Program-made: the position numbers and the translations under genes | The notes under the pieces: model-generated | Seen by the model: only the letters and a program-made list of their open reading frames with translations | Databases searched by the model: none | Told to the model about the DNA's origin: nothing | In this document: positions 17,489-24,959 of the stretch, piece by piece | Numbering within the stretch: position 1 is the first letter of the stretch | How the letters are laid out: every line of letters starts with the position of its first letter | DNA from: an uncultured Bacteroidota bacterium | GTDB taxonomy: Bacteria; Bacteroidota; Bacteroidia; Chitinophagales; Chitinophagaceae | Reading direction: 5' to 3' | Assembly: GCA_903847655.1 (NCBI GenBank) | Contig: CAINEG010000007.1 | Coordinates: 1 to 36,675, forward strand | Length of the DNA: 36,675 bases

Positions 17489-17524
17489 AAAATGCCATTC
17501 AGAATAAAATTTGAATGGCATTTT
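17489..17524. terminator. Bidirectional terminator between convergent genes
   Basis: A perfect 12-bp stem (17489-17500 with 17513-17524), AAAATGCCATTC/GAATGGCATTTT, encloses a 12-base loop. It ends in a T-run on each strand and lies between the helix-hairpin-helix gene (plus) and the small gene of the clpX cluster (minus). The rest of 17365-17545 shows nothing else I can name. Confidence 0.85.
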
Positions 17525-17545
17525 GCATTGTATGAAAAAGCGAAT

Positions 17546-17695
17546 TTATTTACCCGCTTTAAAAATTTGATTGACTGCACCACCCAGCATAGGAAACTTT
17601 TCTTTTACAAAAGCGGCAATGGTTTCAATAGATTGTTTTGCTTGTTCAGGAGTTACATTGGCTTCTTTCACTAAACGATCGATAAGTTCTTGCAT
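17546..17695 (-). CDS. Small conserved-looking protein, 49 residues
   Basis: Encodes a 49-residue protein that starts MQELIDRLVKEANVTPEQ, continues AKQSIETIAAFVKEKFPML and ends GGAVNQIFKAGK before TAA. The pattern of two amphipathic helices, with VTPEQA as a helix cap and KEKFPM before GG, resembles short helical proteins I associate with the DUF2267/DUF2780 style of domain, though this is recall and untested. No membrane segment is present. ATG at 17695 lies 31 bases after the clpX stop and an AT-rich gap precedes it; the terminator at 17489-17524 follows, so it is the last gene of the tig-clpP-clpX transcript or has its own promoter. The frame is well formed and its codon use matches its neighbours. 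Confidence 0.72.
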   Translation of the reverse strand: MQELIDRLVKEANVTPEQAKQSIETIAAFVKEKFPMLGGAVNQIFKAGK

Positions 17696-17726
17696 TTTTA
17701 TTGATTTTATTTAATTATTTAAAAAG

Positions 17727-18962
17727 TTAGGCTGCTTTTAGTTTGCTTAATTTACTTTTATTAAACATGGACTTTGCATATTCAAGTGTTACAATAAACT
17801 CAGTGGCATTGGTGCCAGGCATTTCGAACATGGCTTGGGTAAACAAGGATTCGCAAATGCTTCTCAACCCTCTTGCCCCTAGTTTGTATTCCATGGCTTT
17901 CTCTACGATGAATTCAAATACTTCGGGTTCAATGGTCAATTTAATTTTCTCAATGGCAAACAATTGAGTATACTGTTTGATCAATGCATTTTTTGGTTCG
18001 GTTAAAATGTTTCTTAAAGTAGCTGCGTCCAATGGTTCTAAATGGGTAATGATGGGCAAACGGCCTAAAAGTTCTGGAATCAATCCAAAGCTTTTGATGT
18101 CTTGTGCATTCACAAAACGGAGTAAGTTTTTACGTTGTAATTCTTGTTCTTCCTTATTCACACTAAAGCCAATGGCATTGGTATTAATACGACGCGCAAT
18201 TATTTTATCGATGCCATCAAAAGCACCGCCGCAAATAAATAATATATTTTTTGTATCAACTTTAATCATTTTTTGATCGGGATGTTTGCGACCGCCTTGT
18301 GGAGGTACTAATACATCTGTTCCTTCTAGCATTTTTAGCAAACTTTGTTGAACACCTTCGCCACTCACGTCACGGGTGATGGATGCGTTGTCGCTTTTGC
18401 GGGCAATCTTATCTATTTCATCTATGTACACGATACCTCTTTGGGCTGCTTCTACATCATAGTCGCAGTTTTGCAATAAACGGGTGAGCATGCTTTCAAC
18501 ATCTTCGCCTACATAGCCCGCTTCGGTAAATACCGTAGCATCTACAATCGCAAAAGGCACATTCAAAAGCTTGGCAATAGTTTTGGCAAGTAAGGTTTTA
18601 CCCGTACCTGTTTCACCAATCATGATCACATTGCTTTTTTCTATCTCCACTTCATTTTTAGTGGTCACCGGTAAATTGATTCTTTTAAAATGATTGTACA
18701 CTGCCACGCACAATATTTTTTTAGCTTCATCTTGTCCAATGATGTATTGGTCCATGAAGGCTTTAATGGCCATTGGCTTTTGGATTTTTAAAGTACCCGC
18801 TTTGCCCTCGGCTTTTTTCTGATGAAATTCTTTTTGAATAATTTCATGTGCATGTTCAATACAGTTTTCACAAATATGCCCGTCGGTACCAGCGATAAGT
18901 ATTTTCACCTCATCACGGTTGCGACCGCAAAATGAACAATGTACTGTTTCTGTTTTAGCCAT
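17727..18962 (-). CDS. clpX: ATP-dependent protease ATPase subunit ClpX
   Basis: AAA+ unfoldase (411 residues) that feeds tagged substrates to ClpP. The N-terminal zinc domain has Cys9, Cys12, Cys31, Cys34. Walker A is GETGTGKT (Lys122), Walker B is IVYIDEIDK, and a pore loop GYVGEDVE follows. The ClpP-docking loop is AIGFSV, the IGF version of the tripeptide, so docking on a ClpP is expected to be functional. The C-terminal small AAA domain ends in a basic, lysine-rich tail. It lies 10 bases after the upstream clpP, in the usual tig-clpP-clpX order. Confidence 0.98.
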   Translation of the reverse strand: MAKTETVHCSFCGRNRDEVKILIAGTDGHICENCIEHAHEIIQKEFHQKKAEGKAGTLKIQKPMAIKAFMDQYIIGQDEAKKILCVAVYNHFKRINLPVTTKNEVEIEKSNVIMIGETGTGKTLLAKTIAKLLNVPFAIVDATVFTEAGYVGEDVESMLTRLLQNCDYDVEAAQRGIVYIDEIDKIARKSDNASITRDVSGEGVQQSLLKMLEGTDVLVPPQGGRKHPDQKMIKVDTKNILFICGGAFDGIDKIIARRINTNAIGFSVNKEEQELQRKNLLRFVNAQDIKSFGLIPELLGRLPIITHLEPLDAATLRNILTEPKNALIKQYTQLFAIEKIKLTIEPEVFEFIVEKAMEYKLGARGLRSICESLFTQAMFEMPGTNATEFIVTLEYAKSMFNKSKLSKLKAA

Positions 18963-18972
18963 TTTTTATTTT

Positions 18973-19596
18973 TTAAAGTTGCTTGGCAATTTTATCTACG
19001 ATACCATATGCCACCGCTTCTTTTGCATTCATCCAATAGTCTCTATCAAAGTCACTCATAATTTGAGCTACAGTTTTATCGCAATTGTCGGCTAAAATTT
19101 TAGCGCCCAATTCTTTTGTTTTACGAATTTGCTCTGCATGAATTTCAATGTCTGTGCTGTTGGCTTGAAAATAACCACCAATACTTGGTTGGTGAATCAT
19201 GACCTCGCCGTGTGGGAAGATGGTACGCTTTCCTTTTTCTCCTGCACTCAACAATATAGAACCCATGCTGGCTGCTAGTCCCATACAAATAGTGTGCACT
19301 GGGCTTTTGATTAATTTAATAGTATCGTACATGACCATACCGCTGGTCACCACACCCCCTGGGCTATTGATGTAAAATTTAATATCAGCACCAGGCTTGT
19401 CTGCTTCCAATAAAATCAATTTATTGACAATGTCTTTGGCCGATTTATCATCGACAGGGCCCCATAAATAAATGGCTCTTTTTTCAAAAAAAAGATGCTC
19501 CATCTTCTTGTTTAAAAAACTAGGGGCAGCCTCTTCTTTTTTATCTTCTTTAGGCTCTTCTTCTTCCTCCATTAAATAGCGCTTGTTGATTATCAT
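18973..19596 (-). CDS. clpP: ClpP protease subunit with acidic N-terminal extension
   Basis: Serine peptidase subunit of 207 residues, the second of two tandem ClpP paralogues. The triad is intact: Ser110 (AASMG), His135 (IHQP) and Asp186 (in FDRDYWM), by alignment with E. coli Ser97/His122/Asp171. Before the core begins at about residue 40 there is a highly acidic stretch (MEEEEEPKEDKKEE), unlike classic ClpP propeptides; this region normally forms the axial pore or is removed. Either ATG 19596 or the ATG eight codons later may be the start. It is spaced 22 bases from the other clpP and 10 bases from clpX, so all are one operon. Confidence 0.94.
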   Translation of the reverse strand: MIINKRYLMEEEEEPKEDKKEEAAPSFLNKKMEHLFFEKRAIYLWGPVDDKSAKDIVNKLILLEADKPGADIKFYINSPGGVVTSGMVMYDTIKLIKSPVHTICMGLAASMGSILLSAGEKGKRTIFPHGEVMIHQPSIGGYFQANSTDIEIHAEQIRKTKELGAKILADNCDKTVAQIMSDFDRDYWMNAKEAVAYGIVDKIAKQL

Positions 19597-19618
19597 AAAA
19601 AATAGTTGAACAGTAATT

Positions 19619-20305
19619 TTATTTTTTTAATTTACGTGGGTTGGTTAACAATACTTCATCAACCAATCCGTAGGCTTTTCCTTCTGCAGCCGTCATCCAA
19701 AAATCTCTATCACAATCTTTACCCACCGTTTCTACATCTTTATGGGTATGGTGTGCAATTACTTCATACAATTCTAATTTCAATTTTTTTATTTCTCTTG
19801 CAGTAATTTCTATATCGGATGCTTGTCCACCAATGGCACCACTAGGTTGGTGCAACATAATTCTGCTGTGTTTTAAAGCAGTTCTTTTGCCTTCTACCCC
19901 AGCACACAATAAAATGGCACCCATACTTGCCGCCATACCTGTACAAATAGTGGCTACATCTGGACTAATAAATTGCATGGTATCATAAATACCTAAGCCT
20001 GCATAAACGCTACCCCCTGGGCTATTGATGTACATTTGAATGTCCTTGGTGCGATCGGTACTTTCTAAGAATAGCAACTGCGCAGTCACAATATTGGCTA
20101 CATAATCATTAATGCCTTCGCCTAAAAATATGATACGGTCCATCATCAGTCTACTAAACACATCCATGCTGGCCACATTCATCGGACGCTCTTCAATAAT
20201 GTAGGGCGTTAGATTGGTCACACTTTTTTTGTATTGATGCAGGCTATTGCTGCTAATGCCCTTGTGTTTGATGGCATACTGCTCAAATTCTTGTCCTAGG
20301 TTCAT
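19619..20305 (-). CDS. clpP: ClpP protease subunit, first paralogue
   Basis: ClpP peptidase of 228 residues with triad Ser127 (AASMG), His152 (MLHQP) and Asp201 (DCDRDFWM). The N-terminal part, about 50 residues before the core, is longer than the E. coli propeptide and begins MNLGQEFEQYAIKHKGIS. The ATG at 20305 is chosen; an upstream TTG at 20347 would add 14 residues (GTRIYLYLL...) without family support. Segment SGAIGGQASDIEI is the usual handle region. It lies between tig and the second clpP. Two intact, non-identical ClpPs suggest either a mixed tetradecamer or two distinct ones. Confidence 0.95.
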   Translation of the reverse strand: MNLGQEFEQYAIKHKGISSNSLHQYKKSVTNLTPYIIEERPMNVASMDVFSRLMMDRIIFLGEGINDYVANIVTAQLLFLESTDRTKDIQMYINSPGGSVYAGLGIYDTMQFISPDVATICTGMAASMGAILLCAGVEGKRTALKHSRIMLHQPSGAIGGQASDIEITAREIKKLKLELYEVIAHHTHKDVETVGKDCDRDFWMTAAEGKAYGLVDEVLLTNPRKLKK

Positions 20306-20425
20306 ATTTTCGGTTTTCAGTAAGTAAAGGTAAATCCTTGTACCCAAAGGAACTACAAAAAGGGTGCCAAACTTTGCTCCTTTTGGGCCTATTTAAGGCC
20401 AAAATGCATTGGTAATCAATGAAAA

Positions 20426-21787
20426 TTAGTGGTGATGGTGGTTCAGCATATCAGCAAATTTCTCTGCTTCAATGGCTTCGTCCTTGGCTTGTACTTCGGT
20501 TTCCAAAGCGGTAAACATTTTTTCAGTGCCTATTCTTTGATAACTATCTTCTACAAACTTTCTGTCTTGCATCATTCTCACTGCATAATCTTCCAGCCAT
20601 TGATCGTTGTCCCCTAAGGCACCCATTTGAGGGCCCATATAACTCATCAATTGTTGTTTGGCAAAGTTTTTCAAATCTTCTGCCACTACTTCAATTTTAT
20701 AATCAATAGTCAACTGATTGCTAATTAATGTCCATTTTAATTGGTCTTGGAATACAGGATATTCTTTTTCTGTTTCTTCTTCGGTTCTTTGTTTTTCTCC
20801 TCCTTTTTGCAACCAACGTTTTAAGAAAGGAACAGGAAATTCCATTTTTGTATGGTCAATCAAATGATGATAAATTTGATCGTGAATTTGATTTTTTGCT
20901 TGTTGCTCGTAATGCCCTTCTATGTCTTTTTTAAGCGCTGCTCTAAATTCTGCTTCTGTTTTGATGGCTTGATTTGGATAAGTAGCCAAGAACAAAGTTT
21001 CATCTAAGGGTGCTTTCTCAATCAAGCCCACCTTAGTAATCAGTAGCGTAAAATACTTGTCTGCATCGCTTTTTGAAATGCCTAAATCACCAACAATGAT
21101 ATCTAATTCTTTTTCTTCAAAGGCTTTCTTTAATTGAATTACAAGCGTATCGTCTTTTTTCTTACCTATAAATTGCTTTCTAGATTTTTCTGCAAAATAT
21201 TTAATCAATAAAGAATTGTCTTTGCTAATTCCACCTTCAATGGCATTGCCCTCTTTATCAGATTCCGTAAATGTTAAGTTGATCACATTCTCTTCGCTTT
21301 CTACTGTTTCAGGATCGGTCATTTTACCATTGCGCGTTTGAATTCTATCCACTTCGTTTTGAATCATTTCATCGGTTACTTTTACTTGGTAACGTTTTAC
21401 TTTAATGTCTTTAATATTTAAACCAAAAGCGGGCTTTAATCCAATTTCAAAAGCAAATTCATAATTGCCTGGTGCATTCACGTCCAAATTGGCAATTTGT
21501 GCATCCATTGGAAGGGGTTGTGCAAATATTTCAATTTTTTCGGTGTTCAAATATTGGTTTAACTCGCTTTCAACTTTTTTCAAAATTTCATCAGAGAAAA
21601 CAGATTGTCCGTACATTTTTTTGATCAAGCCTGCAGGTACCATACCTTTTCTAAAACCCGGAATATTGGCTGTTTTGGCATGCTTTTTTAAGCTGGTTTC
21701 AAAGCCACTGAAATAGTCCTCTTTATTTAACTGAACAGTTAATTTGTCATTTAAATGTCCAATGTTCTCTCTTTTAATGGTTGCCAT
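20426..21787 (-). CDS. tig: Trigger factor, ribosome-associated chaperone
   Basis: Binds near the ribosomal exit tunnel and protects nascent chains. 453 residues. The N-terminal ribosome-binding domain shows the GFRKG tip (IPGFRKGMVP), followed by a central PPIase-like segment around 150-240 that is only weakly FKBP-like, and a long helical C-terminal domain. The last residues are FADMLNHHHH, a natural four-histidine tail at the end of the coding sequence. It heads the clp cluster, in the order tig, clpP, clpP, clpX, as in many bacteria. A TACCTTTG promoter box lies about 40 bases upstream, and the gap to clpP (120 bases) holds only a weak hairpin. Confidence 0.94.
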   Translation of the reverse strand: MATIKRENIGHLNDKLTVQLNKEDYFSGFETSLKKHAKTANIPGFRKGMVPAGLIKKMYGQSVFSDEILKKVESELNQYLNTEKIEIFAQPLPMDAQIANLDVNAPGNYEFAFEIGLKPAFGLNIKDIKVKRYQVKVTDEMIQNEVDRIQTRNGKMTDPETVESEENVINLTFTESDKEGNAIEGGISKDNSLLIKYFAEKSRKQFIGKKKDDTLVIQLKKAFEEKELDIIVGDLGISKSDADKYFTLLITKVGLIEKAPLDETLFLATYPNQAIKTEAEFRAALKKDIEGHYEQQAKNQIHDQIYHHLIDHTKMEFPVPFLKRWLQKGGEKQRTEEETEKEYPVFQDQLKWTLISNQLTIDYKIEVVAEDLKNFAKQQLMSYMGPQMGALGDNDQWLEDYAVRMMQDRKFVEDSYQRIGTEKMFTALETEVQAKDEAIEAEKFADMLNHHHH

Positions 21788-21827
21788 ATACTTTTCTTTT
21801 CTAGTAAATTCTAAGGTTTAAGGGGGG

Positions 21828-21835
21828 CAAAGGTA
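21828..21835 (-). promoter_or_regulatory. -7 promoter box for the tig-clp operon
   Basis: TACCTTTG on the minus strand is a perfect TAnnTTTG match, 40 bases before the tig ATG and just downstream of the tRNA terminator. This is where an operon promoter is expected. Confidence 0.6.
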
Positions 21836-21864
21836 GGTTTTTACCCCTAAAAAACAGCTATTTA

Positions 21865-21906
21865 GCATAAAAAAAGCCCCTAATTGCTTGGGGGCTTTTT
21901 TTATGC
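21865..21906 (-). terminator. Intrinsic terminator after tRNA-Leu
   Basis: A perfect 16-bp stem (21865-21880 with 21891-21906; GCAT, seven A/T, GCCCC) encloses a 10-base loop. On the minus strand it begins 1 base after the encoded CCA end of tRNA-Leu. It is symmetric and would work on both strands, but both flanking genes read minus. Confidence 0.85.
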
Positions 21907-21907
21907 T

Positions 21908-21992
21908 TGGTGCGGATGGAGGGGGTCGAACCCACACGCCTCACGGCGCTAGATCCTAAGTCTAGTGCGTCTGCCAATTTCGCCACATCCGC
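21908..21992 (-). tRNA. tRNA-Leu (anticodon UAG)
   Basis: Type II tRNA of 85 bases including an encoded CCA (21908-21910). The acceptor stem pairs GCGGATG with CATCCGC, the anticodon stem is CTAGA/TCTAG, and the 7-base loop CTTAGGA gives anticodon TAG at positions 34-36, reading CUN codons. The long variable arm (GCGCCGTGAGGCGT) and the TTCGA of the T loop are present. The discriminator base is A, as required by leucyl-tRNA synthetase, part of which is encoded at the start of this window. Confidence 0.96.
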
Positions 21993-22002
21993 TTAGGGGG
22001 TG

Positions 22003-22010
22003 CAAACTTA
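22003..22010 (-). promoter_or_regulatory. -7 promoter box for tRNA-Leu
   Basis: TAAGTTTG on the minus strand is a perfect TAnnTTTG match 10 bases before the mature tRNA 5' end. A TTG lies about 23 bases upstream of it. Confidence 0.5.
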
Positions 22011-22048
22011 ATTTATTTTTTATTATGAAGCTTCAATTTTTGGAAGGC

Positions 22049-22519
22049 TTAGCGGATCAAGGCCACTATTTTTTCTAAATAAACTTGATCAGTGGCATCA
22101 AACTGCGCCAAGTCGCTGCTATCCACGTCCAATACACCAATGATTTCTCCTTCTTTAAAAACGGGAATGACAATTTCTGATTTAGATAAACTACTGCATG
22201 CGATATGTCCAGGGAATTTTTCAACATCATCTACAATAATCGTAGCCGATCTTTCCCAAGCAGCGCCACAAACACCACGGCCTTTTTTTATTCTGGTGCA
22301 GGCCACTGGCCCTTGAAATGGACCCAATACCAACTCGTCCTCAATGATCCAATAAAACCCCACCCAAAACCAATTGAATTGTTCTTTTAAGGCAGCCGCA
22401 ATATTGGCCAGATTGGCAATTAAATTGGGTTCGCCATGGAGTAAAGCTTGAATTTGAGGAAGCAATGATTCGTACTGTTCTTTTTTATTTCCTTGGGCAA
22501 TGGTTAAATCTTCGGCCAT
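22049..22519 (-). CDS. msrC: Free methionine-(R)-sulfoxide reductase (GAF domain)
   Basis: Single GAF-domain enzyme of 156 residues that reduces free methionine-(R)-sulfoxide using a thioredoxin-type donor; the E. coli counterpart is MsrC/YebR. The GAF fold is clear (WVGFYWI, LVLGPFQGP, GRGVCG, SEIVIPVF, GVLDVDS). Three cysteines at 74, 84 and 108 sit with the spacing of E. coli Cys84, Cys94 and Cys118, and the ACTRIKKG...GVCGAAW and HIACSS blocks match, which separates it from signalling GAF domains. It follows the flippase gene after 37 bases with the same orientation. Confidence 0.93.
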   Translation of the reverse strand: MAEDLTIAQGNKKEQYESLLPQIQALLHGEPNLIANLANIAAALKEQFNWFWVGFYWIIEDELVLGPFQGPVACTRIKKGRGVCGAAWERSATIIVDDVEKFPGHIACSSLSKSEIVIPVFKEGEIIGVLDVDSSDLAQFDATDQVYLEKIVALIR

Positions 22520-22556
22520 AATTTTTTTATAAATAAGTTTTATAACTGAGTAATGA

Positions 22557-24059
22557 TTAAACAGTAGCCGGCTCCTTTTTTTGTAATAATGATTTTAATT
22601 CTTTCTTTTCTATTCTTGCTACAAAAGCAATAAAGGCAATGAGTTCAAAACTTGCAATACTAAGTCGTGCAGTATTATTTTTAGTGATCCATTCGACTAA
22701 TAAATAAATGCCATAGAGTAATAAAGTGATGACAAAATAAGCGATTAGTTTTTTAGTCGCATAAGGAATAGGGTATACTTTTTGCCCCCATTGATAACTT
22801 ATATACATCATGGTGCCATAACAAATTAAAGTAGCCCAGGCACTGGCCATATAACTAAAATAAGGAATCGCAATAAAGTTAATAGCAATGGTAATAATTG
22901 CACCAATAAGGGTAATCCACGCACCGGCCATGGTCTTATTGCTTAGCTTGTACCAAATACTTAAATTATAATACACCCCTAAAAATATATTGGCAATTAA
23001 TAAAATAGGCACTACGCGTAAACCCACGTACATGGCGGGATTGCGAATAAATTCTTTCCAAATGTCTAAGTATAAAACCACCATTAAAAACATAATGCAT
23101 AAGGTGATGACAAAAAATTTCATCACTCTAGCATAAGTTTTTGGGGCATTTTCTTCGGTGGATTGTTTAAAGAAAAAAGGTTCAGCACCCATGCGAAAAG
23201 CTTGTATGGAAATGGTAATCAATATGGATAATTTATAACAGGCACTGTAAATACCTACGATGGCTTTATTGGCATCCACTGAGCCACCTGGTGCCCACCA
23301 ACCTAACATAATTCGATCAAATGTTTCATTCACCATGCCGCCGAATCCAACAATAATTAATGGAAGTGCATACAACATCATTTGTTTCCATAAATCAAAA
23401 TCAAAAGAAAAACGCAAGGCCCCAATTTCTTTTTTAAGTAATAATAAAACAAAAACATTTTGAACAATGCCTGCTAATAAAACATAGCCTACTGCCCAAT
23501 CGGGTTTATACCAACTCGTTAAAATGCTTCCCGGATGCGTAGTAATATAAGTAGGAAGTATACTTATAAAATAATAGGTAGCTAGTATATTTAAAATAAT
23601 ACCACCAATTTTTATGAATGCAAATTTTTTCGGCTTGCCTGCTAATCTTAATCTTGAAAAAGGAATGGTAGCCAATGCATCCAAGCCCACTACCCAGGCC
23701 ATTAAACTAATGTATTCTGGATGTGCCGTAATTTGTAAAAGTTCCGAAATGGGGGCACTAAATTTAATCAGTACCATGAGTACTAGTGCCGTAACCATCA
23801 TCATCGAAAAACTACTGGTATGGTAAATTTTTTCTTCATTTTCTTTGCTGCCAAATTTGAAATAAGTAGTCTCCATACCATGGGTCACCAGCACATTTAA
23901 AAAAGGAATAAAAGAATAAACAATGGACATTTCGCCATAAGCCGATTCGGTGAACTTATAAGTGAGGTAGGGTACCAGCAAATAACTAATAAACCTAGCT
24001 GCAATAGAGCTAAGCCCATACCATAGGGTTTGACCGGCTAATTTTTTTATACTACTCAA
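22557..24059 (-). CDS. Polysaccharide flippase / oligosaccharide exporter family
   Basis: Inner-membrane protein of 500 residues with about 12-14 hydrophobic segments, of the Wzx/MOP flippase superfamily (polysaccharide biosynthesis protein). The N-terminus IKKLAGQTLWYGLSSIAARF is the family start. An amphipathic, charged C-terminus (KKELKSLLQKKE) faces the cytoplasm. The start is TTG at 24059: the conserved SSIKKLAGQT begins right after it and no ATG or GTG is in frame nearby. The substrate is probably a lipid-linked sugar, but no glycosyltransferase is adjacent, so the O-antigen, capsule or other cargo is unknown. Its neighbour downstream, msrC, has no obvious link. Confidence 0.87.
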   Translation of the reverse strand: MSSIKKLAGQTLWYGLSSIAARFISYLLVPYLTYKFTESAYGEMSIVYSFIPFLNVLVTHGMETTYFKFGSKENEEKIYHTSSFSMMMVTALVLMVLIKFSAPISELLQITAHPEYISLMAWVVGLDALATIPFSRLRLAGKPKKFAFIKIGGIILNILATYYFISILPTYITTHPGSILTSWYKPDWAVGYVLLAGIVQNVFVLLLLKKEIGALRFSFDFDLWKQMMLYALPLIIVGFGGMVNETFDRIMLGWWAPGGSVDANKAIVGIYSACYKLSILITISIQAFRMGAEPFFFKQSTEENAPKTYARVMKFFVITLCIMFLMVVLYLDIWKEFIRNPAMYVGLRVVPILLIANIFLGVYYNLSIWYKLSNKTMAGAWITLIGAIITIAINFIAIPYFSYMASAWATLICYGTMMYISYQWGQKVYPIPYATKKLIAYFVITLLLYGIYLLVEWITKNNTARLSIASFELIAFIAFVARIEKKELKSLLQKKEPATV

Positions 24060-24127
24060 GGCATTGAAATTACAGCTAAATTAGTGAAAATAGTTTTGTT
24101 TATCTTCACGCTGAAATTGGTCATACT

Positions 24128-24580
24128 ATGAAAGCGGTCATACAAAGAGTAAAGGAGGCAAGCGTTACAATCGAAGGTCAGGTCACAGGCGCTATTGGCC
24201 AGGGCTTGCTCGTGCTTTTGGGCATTGAAACAGCAGATACAATGGAGGATCTAATTTGGCTTTCTAATAAAATAGTCCATATGCGCATTTTTGATGATGC
24301 AGCAGGAGTGATGAATTTGAGTGTGAAAGAAGTAGGCGGGAATGTATTGCTGGTCAGTCAGTTTACTTTGCATGCCAGCACTAAAAAAGGAAATAGACCT
24401 TCTTACCTAGCGGCGGCAAAACACGAAATAGCCATCCCTTTGTATGAAGCCATGATTCAAGCACTAAGTGTTGAAATGGGTGCGCCTATTTCCACTGGAG
24501 AATTTGGCGCAGACATGCAAGTGGCATTAATTAACAATGGTCCTGTGACCATCCTTGTGGATTCAAAAAACAAAGCATAA
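24128..24580 (+). CDS. dtd: D-aminoacyl-tRNA deacylase
   Basis: Removes D-amino acids wrongly attached to tRNA, especially D-Tyr, protecting translation. 150 residues, the usual length. Conserved blocks SQFTLHASTKKGNRPSY and the cross-subunit Gly-cisPro segment NNGPVT are both present, and the N-terminus MKAVIQRVKEASVTI is the typical one. The ATG is clear. It is followed after 10 bases by a MazG-like gene and then glyS, so translation-quality genes cluster here. Confidence 0.95.
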   Translation: MKAVIQRVKEASVTIEGQVTGAIGQGLLVLLGIETADTMEDLIWLSNKIVHMRIFDDAAGVMNLSVKEVGGNVLLVSQFTLHASTKKGNRPSYLAAAKHEIAIPLYEAMIQALSVEMGAPISTGEFGADMQVALINNGPVTILVDSKNKA

Positions 24581-24590
24581 AAAATAGAAC

Positions 24591-24932
24591 ATGGCAAATC
24601 AGACTACCATTCAACAAGCACAAGAAAATATAGATCAATGGATCAAAACAGTGGGGGTGAAATACTTTAGTGAACTCACCAATTTAGGCATCTTGATGGA
24701 AGAAGTGGGAGAGTTGTCTAGAATTATGGTACGTAAATTTGGAGATCAATCTTTTAAAAATAAAGAAGAGGAAGCCTTGCTCGCAGATGAAATGGCCGAT
24801 GTTTTATTTGTATTAATATGCTTGGCCAACCAAACGGGTATTGATTTAGCTACTGCCTTGGAGAAAAATATACAAAAGAAAACACTCAGAGACGGTTCTA
24901 GGCATCAAAATAATGAAAAATTACATCGATAA
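24591..24932 (+). CDS. MazG-like nucleotide pyrophosphohydrolase
   Basis: All-helical NTP pyrophosphatase of 113 residues. The metal motif is EExxE (Glu37, Glu38, Glu41) followed by ExxD (Glu67, Asp70 in DEMADVL), the MazG signature. A helix before it (EELTNLG region) and a helix after it (VLICLANQTG) complete the four-helix core. It likely cleans up non-canonical or excess nucleoside triphosphates, but the substrate is unknown. It lies between dtd and glyS on the plus strand, and a TATATTTG box for glyS begins 13 bases after its stop. Confidence 0.88.
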   Translation: MANQTTIQQAQENIDQWIKTVGVKYFSELTNLGILMEEVGELSRIMVRKFGDQSFKNKEEEALLADEMADVLFVLICLANQTGIDLATALEKNIQKKTLRDGSRHQNNEKLHR

Positions 24933-24945
24933 TACAATCTCGCAG

Positions 24946-24953
24946 TATATTTG
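24946..24953 (+). promoter_or_regulatory. -7 promoter box for glyS
   Basis: TATATTTG is a perfect TAnnTTTG match. Six bases (CAACCT) separate it from the ATG at 24960, so the transcript would have a leader of a few bases at most. No strong -33 TTTG is seen. Confidence 0.55.
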
Positions 24954-24959
24954 CAACCT

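Noticed and set aside
17480..17674. Plus-strand frame crossing the terminator after the HhH gene
   Set aside because: It crosses the terminator hairpin and lies opposite the 49-residue gene; its translation is rich in Phe and Lys with no pattern.
20378..20400. Hairpin GGCCTTAAATAGGCC between tig and clpP
   Set aside because: Bulged and without a T-run on the minus strand, so not a convincing terminator.
20426..20440. His-tag like tail as a vector trace
   Set aside because: It has only four histidines and lies in a natural gene context with no vector sequence; it is a genomic feature.
24951..24959. TTG start for glyS
   Set aside because: It lies inside the TATATTTG promoter box; ATG 24960 fits.
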